A stretch of 64,000 bases of DNA from DAITQM01 sp039794245. Its GTDB lineage: Bacteria > Pseudomonadota > Gammaproteobacteria > Xanthomonadales > Wenzhouxiangellaceae. The stretch is taken from positions 11,103-75,102 of the forward strand of contig JBDIVS010000016.1 in assembly GCA_039794245.1 (NCBI GenBank). Reading direction: 5' to 3'. How positions within the stretch are numbered: position 1 is the first letter of the stretch; every line of letters starts with the position of its first letter. Position numbers and translations under genes: made by a program. The notes beneath the pieces were generated by a model, which was not told the origin of the DNA, searched no databases, and saw nothing but the letters and a program-made list of their open reading frames with translations. This document shows, piece by piece, positions 8,463-17,288 of the stretch.

Positions 8463-9140
8463 TCAGAGGCGGAAGTGCAGGCCGGCCAGAAGGTCGTGAG
8501 TGAAATAATCGCCGGCGATCAACTGACCGCGCGGGCCGGCCGCGGTCCTGACGTCGCCGAGGTCGGTGTAACGGTACGAAAAATCCAACCACCAGCGGTC
8601 ATTCAGGTCGCGGCGCACGCCAATGGCGGTTTTCCAACTGAATTCATCCTGGCCGTCATCAACGCGCAGCGAATCTGCGCCCTGGATGAAACGGGTTTCG
8701 GCCGAGTGATGGGCGTAACCTAGGCCGCCGCCGAGATAGAGCCCCCATTTGCCGCCGAGCGGGATGTCGTAAAAGGCATTGAGATAAAAAGACTGGGTCG
8801 CGACATTGGCCTTGATCAGGCGCGGATCGGTTTCCGTGGTCACCGCGTCGATATCGAAACGGTAGCGCCAGAGGTATTCCAGCTCGACGCGGATCGGGAA
8901 GCCGGTAAAACTCCTGCCGAACGCCGCCGCCAGGCCAGCGACGGCTTCGGGGCTGTCCTCGATCAGGCCGACCGGCGTCGTCTCGCCGCCGAGGCGCAGG
9001 CCCGATACATCGGAAATACCGCCGACGACCTTGAGGCCGGCGTAATAACCTTCGGCCGCTGCACCGGGCGCCCAGAGGATGGCGGCAGCGGTCAACAAGG
9101 CAAGATGCGTGAAGATGCAAGCCGTTCTTATCGTTCGCAT
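8463..9140 (-). CDS. Outer-membrane beta-barrel protein
   Basis: The 225-residue protein has a signal peptide (residues 1-29, ending GAAAEG). Alternating amphipathic strands follow, and it ends with a C-terminal aromatic/hydrophobic signature (LLAGLHFRL). Phrases such as YYAGLKVVGG near the mature start, LYLGGGLGYAHHS and WLDFSYRYTDLGDV resemble the OmpA-like/OmpW-like eight-stranded barrel families. No periplasmic OmpA domain is present. It is monocistronic between petA and purF. The physiological role cannot be read from sequence. Confidence 0.8.
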   Translation of the reverse strand: MRTIRTACIFTHLALLTAAAILWAPGAAAEGYYAGLKVVGGISDVSGLRLGGETTPVGLIEDSPEAVAGLAAAFGRSFTGFPIRVELEYLWRYRFDIDAVTTETDPRLIKANVATQSFYLNAFYDIPLGGKWGLYLGGGLGYAHHSAETRFIQGADSLRVDDGQDEFSWKTAIGVRRDLNDRWWLDFSYRYTDLGDVRTAAGPRGQLIAGDYFTHDLLAGLHFRL

Positions 9141-9196
9141 AAAAGCATCCGCTCAGGCAAAAGAAAGGCCATCGTACTCCAACCGGGCAGGCAATC

Positions 9197-10678
9197 TCAC
9201 TCGGCGAGGGCCAGCCCGCGGCGGGTGGAACGGGCACCGTCGGCGCGTTCGCCGGCGAGCTGTTCGAGATAGGCCGGATCGACGCCGGTGACGTAATCGC
9301 CCGAAAAACACGAGGTATCGAAGGCCTCGAGTGCAGGATTGCCTTCGCGGCAGGCCTGGACGAGGTCGCCGAGCCGCTGGTAGAACAGGCGGTCGGCGCC
9401 GATCGCCCGGCGCACGGCTTCCTCGTCGCCGTGGCTGGCGATCAATTCACCGGCCGCCGGCATGTCGATGCCGTAGATGTTGGGATAGCGCACCGGCGGC
9501 GCGGCCGAAGCGAGATAAACGCGGCGCGCCCCGGCGGCCCGGGCCATTTCGATGATCTGCCCGGAGGTCGTGCCGCGGACGATGGAATCATCGACCAGCA
9601 GCACGTTTTTCTTGCGGAATTCGAGCCCGATGGCGTTCAGTTTGCGGTGTACCGAGCGCCGCCGTTCGGCCTGCCCGGCCATGATGAAAGTCCGGCCGAT
9701 ATAGCGGTTTTTGACAAAACCTTCGCGGTATTTGACACCCAGGCGCCAGGCCAGGGGCAATGCTGCGGTGCGGCTGGTGTCGGGGATCGGGATCACGACG
9801 TCGATGTCGTGGTCAGGCCAGGCGGCAAGGATCGTCTCGGCCAGCGTTTCGCCCATGCGCAGCCTGGCCTTGTGCACCGAGATGCGGTCGATCATCGAAT
9901 CGGGACGGGCGAAATAAACGTATTCGAAGATGCACGGTGTATGCCGCCGGGCGAGCGGCGAGCGATATTCGTGCAGGCTGCCGTCGAGGCCGATGAAGAC
10001 GCATTCGGCAGGCGCCAGGTCGCGGACCAGCGTAAATCCCAGCATGTCGAGGGCGACGCTCTCGGAAGCGACCATGTATTCGTCGCCGCCGGCCGCGGCG
10101 CGGCGGCCGAGCACCAGCGGCCGGATGCCGTGCGGATCGCGGAACGCCACGATGCCGCGGCCGACGATCAGCGCCACGGCGGCATAGGCACCGGTGCACC
10201 TGCGGTGTACTTCATCGACCGCGGCGAACACGGCCGGCGGCGAGAAACTCCCCTGGCGCTGCAATTCATGGGCCAGCACGTTGAGCAGCACTTCGGAATC
10301 GGAATCGGTGTTCAGGTGGCGCCGGTCGTCGCGATACAACTCGTCGCGCAGCCGGGCGGTATTGATCAGGTTGCCGTTGTGGCCGAGGGCGATACCGTAG
10401 GGCGAATTGACGTACAGCGGCTGCGCTTCGTCGGGGCGGTCGCAACCGGCGGTCGGGTAGCGCACGTGGCCGATCCCGGCGCAGCCTTTCAAGGCTAAAA
10501 TGCTGTTCTCGTCGAAGGCGTCGCGGACCAGGCCGGCGGCGCGATGCAGATAAAGACGGCTGTCGTCGAGGGTGGCGATGCCGGCGGCGTCCTGGCCACG
10601 GTGCTGCAGGACAGTCAGCGCGTCATAGAGGCGGGCGGCGACCGGCTGGCGGCCGCAAATGCCGACGATGCCGCACAT
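9197..10678 (-). CDS. purF: Amidophosphoribosyltransferase
   Basis: PurF makes 5-phosphoribosylamine from PRPP and glutamine, the first committed step of purine synthesis. The N-terminal Ntn glutaminase domain begins MCGIVGICG with the catalytic Cys2 exposed after Met removal. The C-terminal phosphoribosyltransferase domain has the PRPP loop VLLVDDSIVRGTTSG and ends with the region that binds inhibitory nucleotides. 493 residues is normal. It overlaps cvpA by one base (TGATG), the conserved cvpA-purF pair. Confidence 0.97.
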   Translation of the reverse strand: MCGIVGICGRQPVAARLYDALTVLQHRGQDAAGIATLDDSRLYLHRAAGLVRDAFDENSILALKGCAGIGHVRYPTAGCDRPDEAQPLYVNSPYGIALGHNGNLINTARLRDELYRDDRRHLNTDSDSEVLLNVLAHELQRQGSFSPPAVFAAVDEVHRRCTGAYAAVALIVGRGIVAFRDPHGIRPLVLGRRAAAGGDEYMVASESVALDMLGFTLVRDLAPAECVFIGLDGSLHEYRSPLARRHTPCIFEYVYFARPDSMIDRISVHKARLRMGETLAETILAAWPDHDIDVVIPIPDTSRTAALPLAWRLGVKYREGFVKNRYIGRTFIMAGQAERRRSVHRKLNAIGLEFRKKNVLLVDDSIVRGTTSGQIIEMARAAGARRVYLASAAPPVRYPNIYGIDMPAAGELIASHGDEEAVRRAIGADRLFYQRLGDLVQACREGNPALEAFDTSCFSGDYVTGVDPAYLEQLAGERADGARSTRRGLALAE

Positions 10679-11202
10679 CAGGGGCGCTCCCCGCCCGCCG
10701 CCGGCAGTGCTTCACTGGCGGCCAGATAGTCGCGCAATGATTCGGGCAGCCAGCCGGCGGCGCGCGCTGCAGCTTGCTCGAAGCCCGGCAACAGGCGCGA
10801 CTCCCGCCACCACCGATCGGCGGTAAACGGCGTCAGGCGGGCAACGAGTACGGCGATGACCACCAGCACGACCCCGCGGGCCAGGCCGAACAGCATGCCG
10901 ATCAGCCGATCGGTGCCATCGAGGCCGGTTTTGTGCACCACCTTGCCGATAAGCCAGGTGGCGAGCGCGCCGATCGCCAGGACAAGAGAAAAGATCGCAC
11001 CGAAGGCGATGATCACGCGCAGCGACGGCGCCTCCACCCATGAGGCCAGGAGGCCGGCACCGGGCGCGGCACCGCTCCACGCCAGCCACAATGCCGCGAA
11101 CCAGACGGCAATCGCCATCAACTCGCGGACAAAACCGCGCCACAGACCGACGATGATCGACAAGGCGATCACCGCGACGATGGCGATATCGGCGCCGTTC
11201 AT
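10678..11202 (-). CDS. cvpA: CvpA family membrane protein
   Basis: CvpA is a small inner-membrane protein needed for colicin V production and linked to envelope stress resistance in enterobacteria. The 174-residue sequence has four hydrophobic segments and begins MNGADIAIVAVIALSIIVGLWRGF, a classic CvpA N-terminus, with LDGTDRLIGMLFGLARG in the third loop. It is directly upstream of purF and 19 bp downstream of the SPOR-domain gene, as in Pseudomonas and Escherichia. Confidence 0.92.
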   Translation of the reverse strand: MNGADIAIVAVIALSIIVGLWRGFVRELMAIAVWFAALWLAWSGAAPGAGLLASWVEAPSLRVIIAFGAIFSLVLAIGALATWLIGKVVHKTGLDGTDRLIGMLFGLARGVVLVVIAVLVARLTPFTADRWWRESRLLPGFEQAAARAAGWLPESLRDYLAASEALPAAGGERP

Positions 11203-11221
11203 CGGTTTAGCCGCCCGGGCA

Positions 11222-12235
11222 TCAGTGGTACTCGACGATCAGGCCGTCGATCGCCAGCGTTTTGCTGAGCCGGCGGCGGACGTCCAGCGCGTCGTCGCGG
11301 CTGAGTAGCGGCCCGACCTTGACCACCTGCACTAATCCCTCGGGGCGCTGCTGCTGCTCGACGAACGCCGCAAAATCGGCGGCGCGTACTTTTTCCAGCA
11401 GGCGAGTGGCGTTGTCGGCGGTGGAAAACACCCCGAGTTGCACCGCATAACGCTGGACCGGAACCCCGGCCGAAGCGGTGGTCCTGGTCTCGCCTTCCGG
11501 GGCGACCACGCGCGGCCGAAGGCGCGGCAAATCGCCGGCGATCCGCTGCGCCGCGGCCGCCGCTGCACGCTCATCGGCAAACCCGACGGCCCGCACCCGG
11601 TGCAAGGGCTGTTCGGCGCGATAGACCGTGTCGATGCTCGTCCGGTAACCCAGTTCCTCGAGTTGCGAGGCCAGCCGCTCGGCGTTGTTGCTGGAGGCGA
11701 AACTCGCCGCCTGCACCTGCCAGGGGCCACCGCCCGCCTCCGGCGGCGCAGTCGCAGCCGGCGCTTGAACGGTCTGCTCGGTCGAGCCGGCCGTTGCGGC
11801 ACGGGGCGTGGATACGGCAGCCTCGGCCGTGACCGGCGCCGCACTCCCTGGCGCCAGAGACTCGCCGGCCACCGATTCGGTTGCCGCCGATTCCACGGCC
11901 GCATCGCCGCCGCCCGGCGCTTCCGTCTCGGGCGGCGGATACAACGGCACCAGCGGCGGGATGGCCGATGTATCGATCACGGGCGCGGCGCCGTTCTGCT
12001 GCACCACAGCCCCGGTGTCCGAGGTGCCCGCCGCGGCGGTGTTTTCCGCCTCGGGGTGGGCGGCAAACGTGCGCGTCTGCATCTCGGGTGCCGGCGGCGC
12101 CGGCGGAATCGCGATGTCGCTCGTCACCTCGCCGGTTTTCACCGGCTCGTCGAACAACATCGGGATGAAAATGACCGCCAGCGCGATCAGGATACTGGCG
12201 CCGAGCAGTCGCTGTTTGAGGGCTGCATCCATCAT
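11222..12235 (-). CDS. dedD: DedD-like cell-division protein with tandem SPOR domains
   Basis: DedD-type proteins sit in the inner membrane and bind denuded septal peptidoglycan. There is one transmembrane helix (residues 8-26, LLGASILIALAVIFIPMLF) followed by the short DEPV motif typical of DedD. A long Pro/Ala/Glu-rich periplasmic linker comes next. Two SPOR-like units end the protein: one near 170-250 (WQVQAASFASSNNAERLA) and one near 262-337 (YAVQLGVFSTADNATRLL). DedD usually has a single SPOR domain, so the tandem pair is slightly unusual. Position between folC and cvpA is the conserved one. Confidence 0.88.
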   Translation of the reverse strand: MMDAALKQRLLGASILIALAVIFIPMLFDEPVKTGEVTSDIAIPPAPPAPEMQTRTFAAHPEAENTAAAGTSDTGAVVQQNGAAPVIDTSAIPPLVPLYPPPETEAPGGGDAAVESAATESVAGESLAPGSAAPVTAEAAVSTPRAATAGSTEQTVQAPAATAPPEAGGGPWQVQAASFASSNNAERLASQLEELGYRTSIDTVYRAEQPLHRVRAVGFADERAAAAAAQRIAGDLPRLRPRVVAPEGETRTTASAGVPVQRYAVQLGVFSTADNATRLLEKVRAADFAAFVEQQQRPEGLVQVVKVGPLLSRDDALDVRRRLSKTLAIDGLIVEYH

Positions 12236-12328
12236 GTCCCGGCCATCATCGCTTGCCCATCATCGGTCCGCCATTCGCTACTTTGGTGTCTCGCTTGCCT
12301 TCTTTCACTGCGGCGCAGTGAAAGAGGT

Positions 12329-13606
12329 CTATGGGTCGCGCCCGGCGCCCGCTTGCAGCACCGCCGCCGCGGTCAGAAACGAACCGCAGGCGATGATGCG
12401 ATCGGCACCGGCGGCGGCGCGGCGCGCGGCGCGCAAGGCCGCGGGCACCGATTGTAACGCTTGGCGCGGCGCGGTGATGCCGGCGGCGCTCAATGCTTCG
12501 ACCATCTCCTCGCCCGTCGCGCCGCGCGGTGGCGGCAGCGGCGCCAGATACCAGGCGTCGATGGCCGGGGCGAGCGCGGCGGCCGAAGCGGCGATGTCCT
12601 TGTCGGCGAGCATCGCGAAGACCGCCAGAGTGCGCCCCGCCACCGGGTATTCGGCCAGCGTCGCAGCGAGCCGGCCGAGGGCCTGGGGGTTATGGGCGAT
12701 ATCGACAATGACCGCCGGCCGCTCGGCTGCCTGCTGGAAACGGCCGGCGAGGGTCGCCATACCGAGACCCGCGGCGATCGTCGCATCGTCCGGCAGCAGG
12801 CCGGGATCGAGCAGTTCAAGCGCCGTCAGGGCGCCGGCCGCATTGTCGAATTGATGGCGGCCGGTGAGCGCCGGCGGCGGCAAGACACGGTGCTTGCCGC
12901 TGGGGGTGCAGTAAATCCAGCCATCCGCCACCGGCTGTGCGTCGTAATCGATCCCCAGGCGGCAGGGCCTGGCGCCGGACGCGGCCAGCGCGGCGAGCAT
13001 GCCCGCCGGCGGTTCGCGCTCGACCAGCACAACCGGCCGGCCGGCGCGGGCAATACCGGCCTTTTCCCGGCCGATTGCGTCACGATCCGGGCCGAGCCAT
13101 TGCTGGTGATCGAGCCCGATCGCAGTGATCACCGCGACCTCGGCATCGATGATGTTGACCGCATCAAGCCGCCCGCCCATGCCGACCTCGAGCACCGCAA
13201 CGTCGAGATCGGCATCGGCGAACAACAACAAGGCGGCGAGCGTGCCATATTCGAAGTAAGTCAGGGTCCGCGCGCCGCGCGCCGTTTCGATCCGTTCGAA
13301 GGCGGCGACCAGCGCAGCATCATCGACCTCGCGCCCGGCGATCCGCACCCGCTCGTTGTAGCGCACAAGATGCGGCGAGGTATAGGCCCCGACCCGGCGG
13401 CCAGCGGCGAGCAGCAGGGCTTCCAGATCGCGCACCACTGAACCTTTGCCATTGGTCCCGGCGACGGTGATCACCTTGCGGGCCGGCGGCGGCGCGCCGA
13501 GTGCCCGCCAGACGGCGTGCACGCGCTCCAGACCGAGTTCGATCGGTCGCGGATGGCCGTGCTCGATGCGGTTCAGCCACGCGGCGAGCGTTGCAGTCTG
13601 TGACAT
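12329..13606 (-). CDS. folC: Dihydrofolate synthase / folylpolyglutamate synthase
   Basis: FolC adds glutamate to dihydropteroate and to reduced folates. The Mur-ligase fold is evident: ATP loop VAGTNGKGSVVRD, the central region (LTYFEYGTLAALLLFADADL, GMGGRLDAVN, GLDHQQWLG) and a C-terminal domain with DIAHNPQALGRL. Start is taken at ATG 13606 (MSQTATLAAWLNRIE); the frame remains open further upstream through a palindrome, but that part lacks family similarity. About 425 residues. It lies 48 bp after the palindrome that ends accD, in the standard accD-folC-dedD-cvpA order. Confidence 0.95.
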   Translation of the reverse strand: MSQTATLAAWLNRIEHGHPRPIELGLERVHAVWRALGAPPPARKVITVAGTNGKGSVVRDLEALLLAAGRRVGAYTSPHLVRYNERVRIAGREVDDAALVAAFERIETARGARTLTYFEYGTLAALLLFADADLDVAVLEVGMGGRLDAVNIIDAEVAVITAIGLDHQQWLGPDRDAIGREKAGIARAGRPVVLVEREPPAGMLAALAASGARPCRLGIDYDAQPVADGWIYCTPSGKHRVLPPPALTGRHQFDNAAGALTALELLDPGLLPDDATIAAGLGMATLAGRFQQAAERPAVIVDIAHNPQALGRLAATLAEYPVAGRTLAVFAMLADKDIAASAAALAPAIDAWYLAPLPPPRGATGEEMVEALSAAGITAPRQALQSVPAALRAARRAAAGADRIIACGSFLTAAAVLQAGAGRDP

Positions 13607-13654
13607 CCCGGAGGCCGGTGGCGCTGTGCTCGGATTTACGCCGCCTGGGATATT

Positions 13655-13710
13655 AGTACCTTGACCCATGGATTTCGGTACAACCAGCGAAATCCATGGG
13701 TCAAGGTACT
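13655..13710. repeat. Perfect 23-bp palindrome overlapping the accD stop codon
   Basis: Two perfectly complementary 23-base arms (13655-13677 and 13688-13710) flank a 10-base loop. The arm nearer accD contains the last codons and the stop of accD (the TGA at 13701-13703). There is no T-run after either arm, so it is not a standard rho-independent terminator. It would form a very stable RNA hairpin between accD and folC and may limit read-through or protect the accD end. Confidence 0.9.
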
Positions 13711-14552
13711 TGTAGCAAAGCCAGCAACTGCGCAATGCGCCGGCGCAGATCGCGGCGATCGACGATCATGTCCAAGGCCCCCTTGGCGAGCAGAAATTCG
13801 GCGCGCTGGAAACCTTCGGGCAGTTTTACGCGGACCGTCTGTTCGATCACCCGCGGCCCGGCAAAGCCGATCAGCGCTTTGGGCTCGCCGATATTGATGT
13901 CGCCGAGCATGCCGATGCTGGCGGTCACGCCGCCGGTCGTCGGGTGGCCGAGCACCGAAATGTACGGGAGGCGGGCTTCGGCCAGGCGCGCCAAGCCGGC
14001 GCTGGTTTTAGCCAATTGTAACAGTGAATACAATCCTTCCTGCATGCGCGCCCCGCCGCTCGCCGAGAAACAGACGTATGGGCAGCGCCGGCTCAGCGCA
14101 GTATTGACCCCGGCCATGAATTTTTCGCCGACCACGGCACCCATCGAGCCGCCCATGAAGGCGAACTCGAAGGCCGCGGCGACCAGCGGCCGGCCTTCCA
14201 GGCGGCCTTCCATCACGACCAGCGCGTCGCGCTCGCCGGTTGCTCTCTGGCTGCCCGCCAGGCGGTCGCGGTAACGCTTGCTGTCGCGGAAGCGCAGCGG
14301 ATCTTCGGCTTGCAACCCGGGCGCCAGTTCGTTGCGGTCTTCGGGGTCGAGAAACCAGTCGAGCCGCTCGCGCGCCGTCAAGGCGTGGTGGTGGGCGCAT
14401 TTCGGGCAGACTTTGAGGTTGCGTTCAAGTTCGGGCTGATACAGCACCGCTTCGCAACCATCGCATTTGGTCCACACCCCGTCGGGGACCGTCCGTTTGC
14501 TCCCGCCCTGGGTGCGGATCTGGCCGCGCATCAGTTTCTGGAACCAGCTCAT
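13701..14552 (-). CDS. accD: Acetyl-CoA carboxylase carboxyltransferase subunit beta
   Basis: AccD pairs with AccA to carboxylate acetyl-CoA for fatty-acid synthesis. The N-terminal four-cysteine zinc ribbon is present (Cys30, Cys33, Cys49, Cys52 in CDGCEAVLYQ and VCPKCAHH). The crotonase-like carboxyltransferase core follows (FMGGSMGAVVGEKF, SASGGARMQEGLYSLLQLAK, GVTASIGMLGD). 283 residues is the usual length. It overlaps trpA by four bases, and its stop codon lies inside a long palindrome. Confidence 0.97.
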   Translation of the reverse strand: MSWFQKLMRGQIRTQGGSKRTVPDGVWTKCDGCEAVLYQPELERNLKVCPKCAHHHALTARERLDWFLDPEDRNELAPGLQAEDPLRFRDSKRYRDRLAGSQRATGERDALVVMEGRLEGRPLVAAAFEFAFMGGSMGAVVGEKFMAGVNTALSRRCPYVCFSASGGARMQEGLYSLLQLAKTSAGLARLAEARLPYISVLGHPTTGGVTASIGMLGDINIGEPKALIGFAGPRVIEQTVRVKLPEGFQRAEFLLAKGALDMIVDRRDLRRRIAQLLALLQVP

Positions 14553-15394
14553 GCCGGCATTTTACCCGCAGCCGGCGCGGCCTTACCGACGTCGAGCGCC
14601 GCGGCGAGCGGCGGAAGTAACGCGGCGATCGTCCGTTCGATTTCTTCGACGCTGCCCGCTGCGGCCAGCGCCTCGACCAGCGCGCTGCCGATCACGACAC
14701 CGTCGGCGTGCGCCGCAACCGCCCGTGCCCCGGCCGCGTCCTTGACACCGAAACCGACGGCGACCGGCAGCGGGCATTGCGCTTTCAATGCGGCGAGCGG
14801 CGCAGCGAGCGCGGCGCCGTCGAGGTGGCCGGCGCCGGTGATCCCTTTGAGGGCAACGTAATAAACGAATCCGGAGGCCGCGGCGATGAGCCGCGCCCGC
14901 CGTTCGGGCGTCGTCGTCGGCGCGACCAGTTGGATACGGGCAAGGCCACTGGTGGCGAGCGCGGCGGCGAGCGCGCCCTCCTCCTCCGGCGGGCAATCGA
15001 CGAGCAGCACGCCGTCGATACCGGATGCGGCCGCGGCCTTTGCGAAACGTTCTTCGCCAAAGCGGACGAGCGGGTTCAGATAACCCATCAGGACCAGCGG
15101 CGTGCGCTCGTCGCCGCGGCGGAATTCGGCGGCCATCTCGATCACCCGGCCAAGATCGGTGCCGTTGGCGATGGCCCGGGCGCAAGCCCGCTGAATCACC
15201 GGGCCGTCGGCCATCGGATCGGAGAATGGCACACCGAGTTCGATGATGTCGGCGCCGGCGGCGACCAGCGCCCGCATCGCCGGCACGGTCCATTCCGGAT
15301 GCGGATCGCCGGCGGTGATATACGGGATCAGGGCGCGTCGGCCATCGGCTGCGGCGGCGGCAAAAGCGGCGGCGAGGCGTGCGGGGCGCGTCAT
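14549..15394 (-). CDS. trpA: Tryptophan synthase alpha subunit
   Basis: TrpA cleaves indole-3-glycerol phosphate and channels indole to TrpB. The TIM barrel shows the catalytic-glutamate region ADIIELGVPFSDPMADGP (the Glu and Asp of the active site lie here), PLVLMGYLNP and the phosphate-binding GFGVKD and VVIGSALVE. 281 residues, slightly long through an alanine-rich C-terminus. It overlaps both trpB and accD by four bases, so the whole stretch is translationally coupled. Confidence 0.96.
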   Translation of the reverse strand: MTRPARLAAAFAAAAADGRRALIPYITAGDPHPEWTVPAMRALVAAGADIIELGVPFSDPMADGPVIQRACARAIANGTDLGRVIEMAAEFRRGDERTPLVLMGYLNPLVRFGEERFAKAAAASGIDGVLLVDCPPEEEGALAAALATSGLARIQLVAPTTTPERRARLIAAASGFVYYVALKGITGAGHLDGAALAAPLAALKAQCPLPVAVGFGVKDAAGARAVAAHADGVVIGSALVEALAAAGSVEEIERTIAALLPPLAAALDVGKAAPAAGKMPA

Positions 15395-16662
15395 AAACGG
15401 ATGCCTTCGAGCCGGGCCACGGTATGCACGTCCTTGTCGCCGCGGCCGGAAAGATTGACCAGCACGGTCTGGTCCGGGCGCATCGCCGCGGCGAGCTGCA
15501 CGGCATAGGCGACAGCGTGGGCGCTTTCCAGCGCCGGCAGGATGCCTTCGGTCCGGCTGAGCAGATGAAAGGCGTCGAGCGCCTCGCGGTCGCTGATCGC
15601 GACATACTGCGCCCTTCCGCTGTCCTTGAGCCAGGCATGCTCGGGGCCGACGCCAGGATAATCGAGCCCGGCCGAAACCGAATGGGTTTCGGTGATCTGC
15701 CCGGCGTCGTCGTCGAGCAGATAGGTCCGGCAGCCGTGCAGCACACCGGGCCGGCCGGCACCCAGGCTGGCGGCGTGATGACCGCTCGCCAGCCCCTCGC
15801 CGGCCGCTTCAACGCCGTACATGGCCACCCCGCGATCGGCGATGAACGGATAGAACAACCCCATCGCGTTAGAACCGCCACCGACGCAGGCGACCAGCGC
15901 ATCGGGCAGCACGCCGAACTGCTCGAGCACCTGGCGCCGCGCCTCGCGGCCGATCACCGAGTTGAAATCGCGGACCATCATCGGATACGGGTGCGGGCCG
16001 GCGACGGTGCCGATGATGTAGTAGGTGTCGTCGATGTTCGTCACCCAGTCGCGCAGGGCCTCGTTCAGGGCGTCTTTCAAGGTCCGCGAGCCGGCTTCGA
16101 CGGCGCGCACTTCGGCGCCCAGAAGACGCATCCGGTAAACGTTGATCGCCTGGCGCTCGATATCGACGGCGCCCATATAGACCACGCACTGCATGCCGAG
16201 GCGGGCGGCGACGGTGGCGCTGGCCACGCCGTGCTGGCCGGCGCCCGTTTCGGCGATGACCCGCGGTTTGCCCATGTAGTGGGCGAGCAGCGCCTGGCCG
16301 ACGGTGTTGTTGATCTTGTGCGCCCCGGTGTGGTTGAGATCCTCGCGCTTGAGCAGGATGCGCGCCCCGCCGGCGTGCGCGCTCAGGCGGCGGGCGTGGT
16401 ACAACGGCGACGGGCGGCCGACATAGTGCTTGAGATCGGCCTCGAAGCGGGCGATGAACTCGTCGTCGGCCGACCAGCGGCGATAAGCCGCCGCCAGTTC
16501 TTCGAGCGCCGCCATCAAGGTCTCGGCGACATAAATGCCGCCGTAGGAGCCGAAGTGACCGGCGGCATCGGGCCAGTCGGTCAAAGGCGCCGAAAACCGT
16601 TCCACCGCCGGCCGCTCACTCCTCCGCTCAGCCTCGATCGCCATATCTGACCTCTTCAACAA
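15391..16662 (-). CDS. trpB: Tryptophan synthase beta subunit
   Basis: TrpB condenses indole with serine using pyridoxal phosphate. The PLP lysine lies in NHTGAHKINN, the phosphate-binding glycine loop in CVGGGSNAMG, and the catalytic glutamate in the AETGAGQHG stretch. The total length is 423 residues. The first ATG (16662) gives an overlap of 35 bases with trpF; the second in-frame ATG (16644, MAIEAERR) is equally possible. Order trpF-trpB-trpA is normal, here placed between truA and accD. Confidence 0.95.
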   Translation of the reverse strand: MLKRSDMAIEAERRSERPAVERFSAPLTDWPDAAGHFGSYGGIYVAETLMAALEELAAAYRRWSADDEFIARFEADLKHYVGRPSPLYHARRLSAHAGGARILLKREDLNHTGAHKINNTVGQALLAHYMGKPRVIAETGAGQHGVASATVAARLGMQCVVYMGAVDIERQAINVYRMRLLGAEVRAVEAGSRTLKDALNEALRDWVTNIDDTYYIIGTVAGPHPYPMMVRDFNSVIGREARRQVLEQFGVLPDALVACVGGGSNAMGLFYPFIADRGVAMYGVEAAGEGLASGHHAASLGAGRPGVLHGCRTYLLDDDAGQITETHSVSAGLDYPGVGPEHAWLKDSGRAQYVAISDREALDAFHLLSRTEGILPALESAHAVAYAVQLAAAMRPDQTVLVNLSGRGDKDVHTVARLEGIRL

Positions 16663-17281
16663 AACGCCGCATTAGATCATGATCCTTGATACCCGGGTGC
16701 GATTCCACGCCGCTCGATACATCGACCGCATACGGCCGGATGGCGCGCACCGCGGCGGCGACGTTGCCGGGCGTCAGGCCACCGGCCAGGATCACCGGCC
16801 TGAGCGCCCGGCGGGGCACCCGCGTCCAATCGAACGGCCGGCCGCGGCCGCCCGGTTCGCCCGGCGCGTGGGCGTCGAACAACCAGGCCGCGGCACTCGG
16901 ATATGCGCCCTCGCCGAGAACCGCTTCAGCACCCGCCCGCGGCGCGGCCGCCTCGCCCATCGGGATCGCCTTGATATACGGTTTGCCGAACGACCGGCAC
17001 AGGTCTTCGGGCTCGTTACCGTGGAATTGCAGAACATCGACCTCGAGCCGATCGAGCAGCGCCTGCACTTCATCTTGTGGCTGATCCATCAACAGTGCGA
17101 CCAGCGTCACGAACGGCGGGGTCGCGGCGCGGATCTCGCGCGCCGCCGCCGGGTCGATGCGCCGCGGGCTGCGGGCGGCGAACACCAGGCCGAGCGCATC
17201 GACGCCGAGCAGTGCGGCGCGCTCGGCGTCTTGCGGGCGGGTGATGCCGCACATCTTGATTCGAGTCCGGCGCACAGTCAA
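16628..17281 (-). CDS. trpF: Phosphoribosylanthranilate isomerase
   Basis: TrpF isomerises phosphoribosylanthranilate, the third step of tryptophan synthesis. The barrel begins TRIKMCGITRPQDAERA with the catalytic Cys, and carries VDVLQFHGNEPEDLC, PVILAGGLTPGNVA (with the phosphate loop) and the second catalytic Asp region YAVDVSSGVE. 217 residues. It is seven bases downstream of truA and overlaps trpB. Confidence 0.95.
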   Translation of the reverse strand: MTVRRTRIKMCGITRPQDAERAALLGVDALGLVFAARSPRRIDPAAAREIRAATPPFVTLVALLMDQPQDEVQALLDRLEVDVLQFHGNEPEDLCRSFGKPYIKAIPMGEAAAPRAGAEAVLGEGAYPSAAAWLFDAHAPGEPGGRGRPFDWTRVPRRALRPVILAGGLTPGNVAAAVRAIRPYAVDVSSGVESHPGIKDHDLMRRFVEEVRYGDRG

Positions 17282-17288
17282 TGTTGGT

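Noticed and set aside
12329..13735. folC starting at 13735 with the palindrome translated
   Set aside because: The extra 43 residues have no similarity to FolC, and the family start fits ATG 13606.
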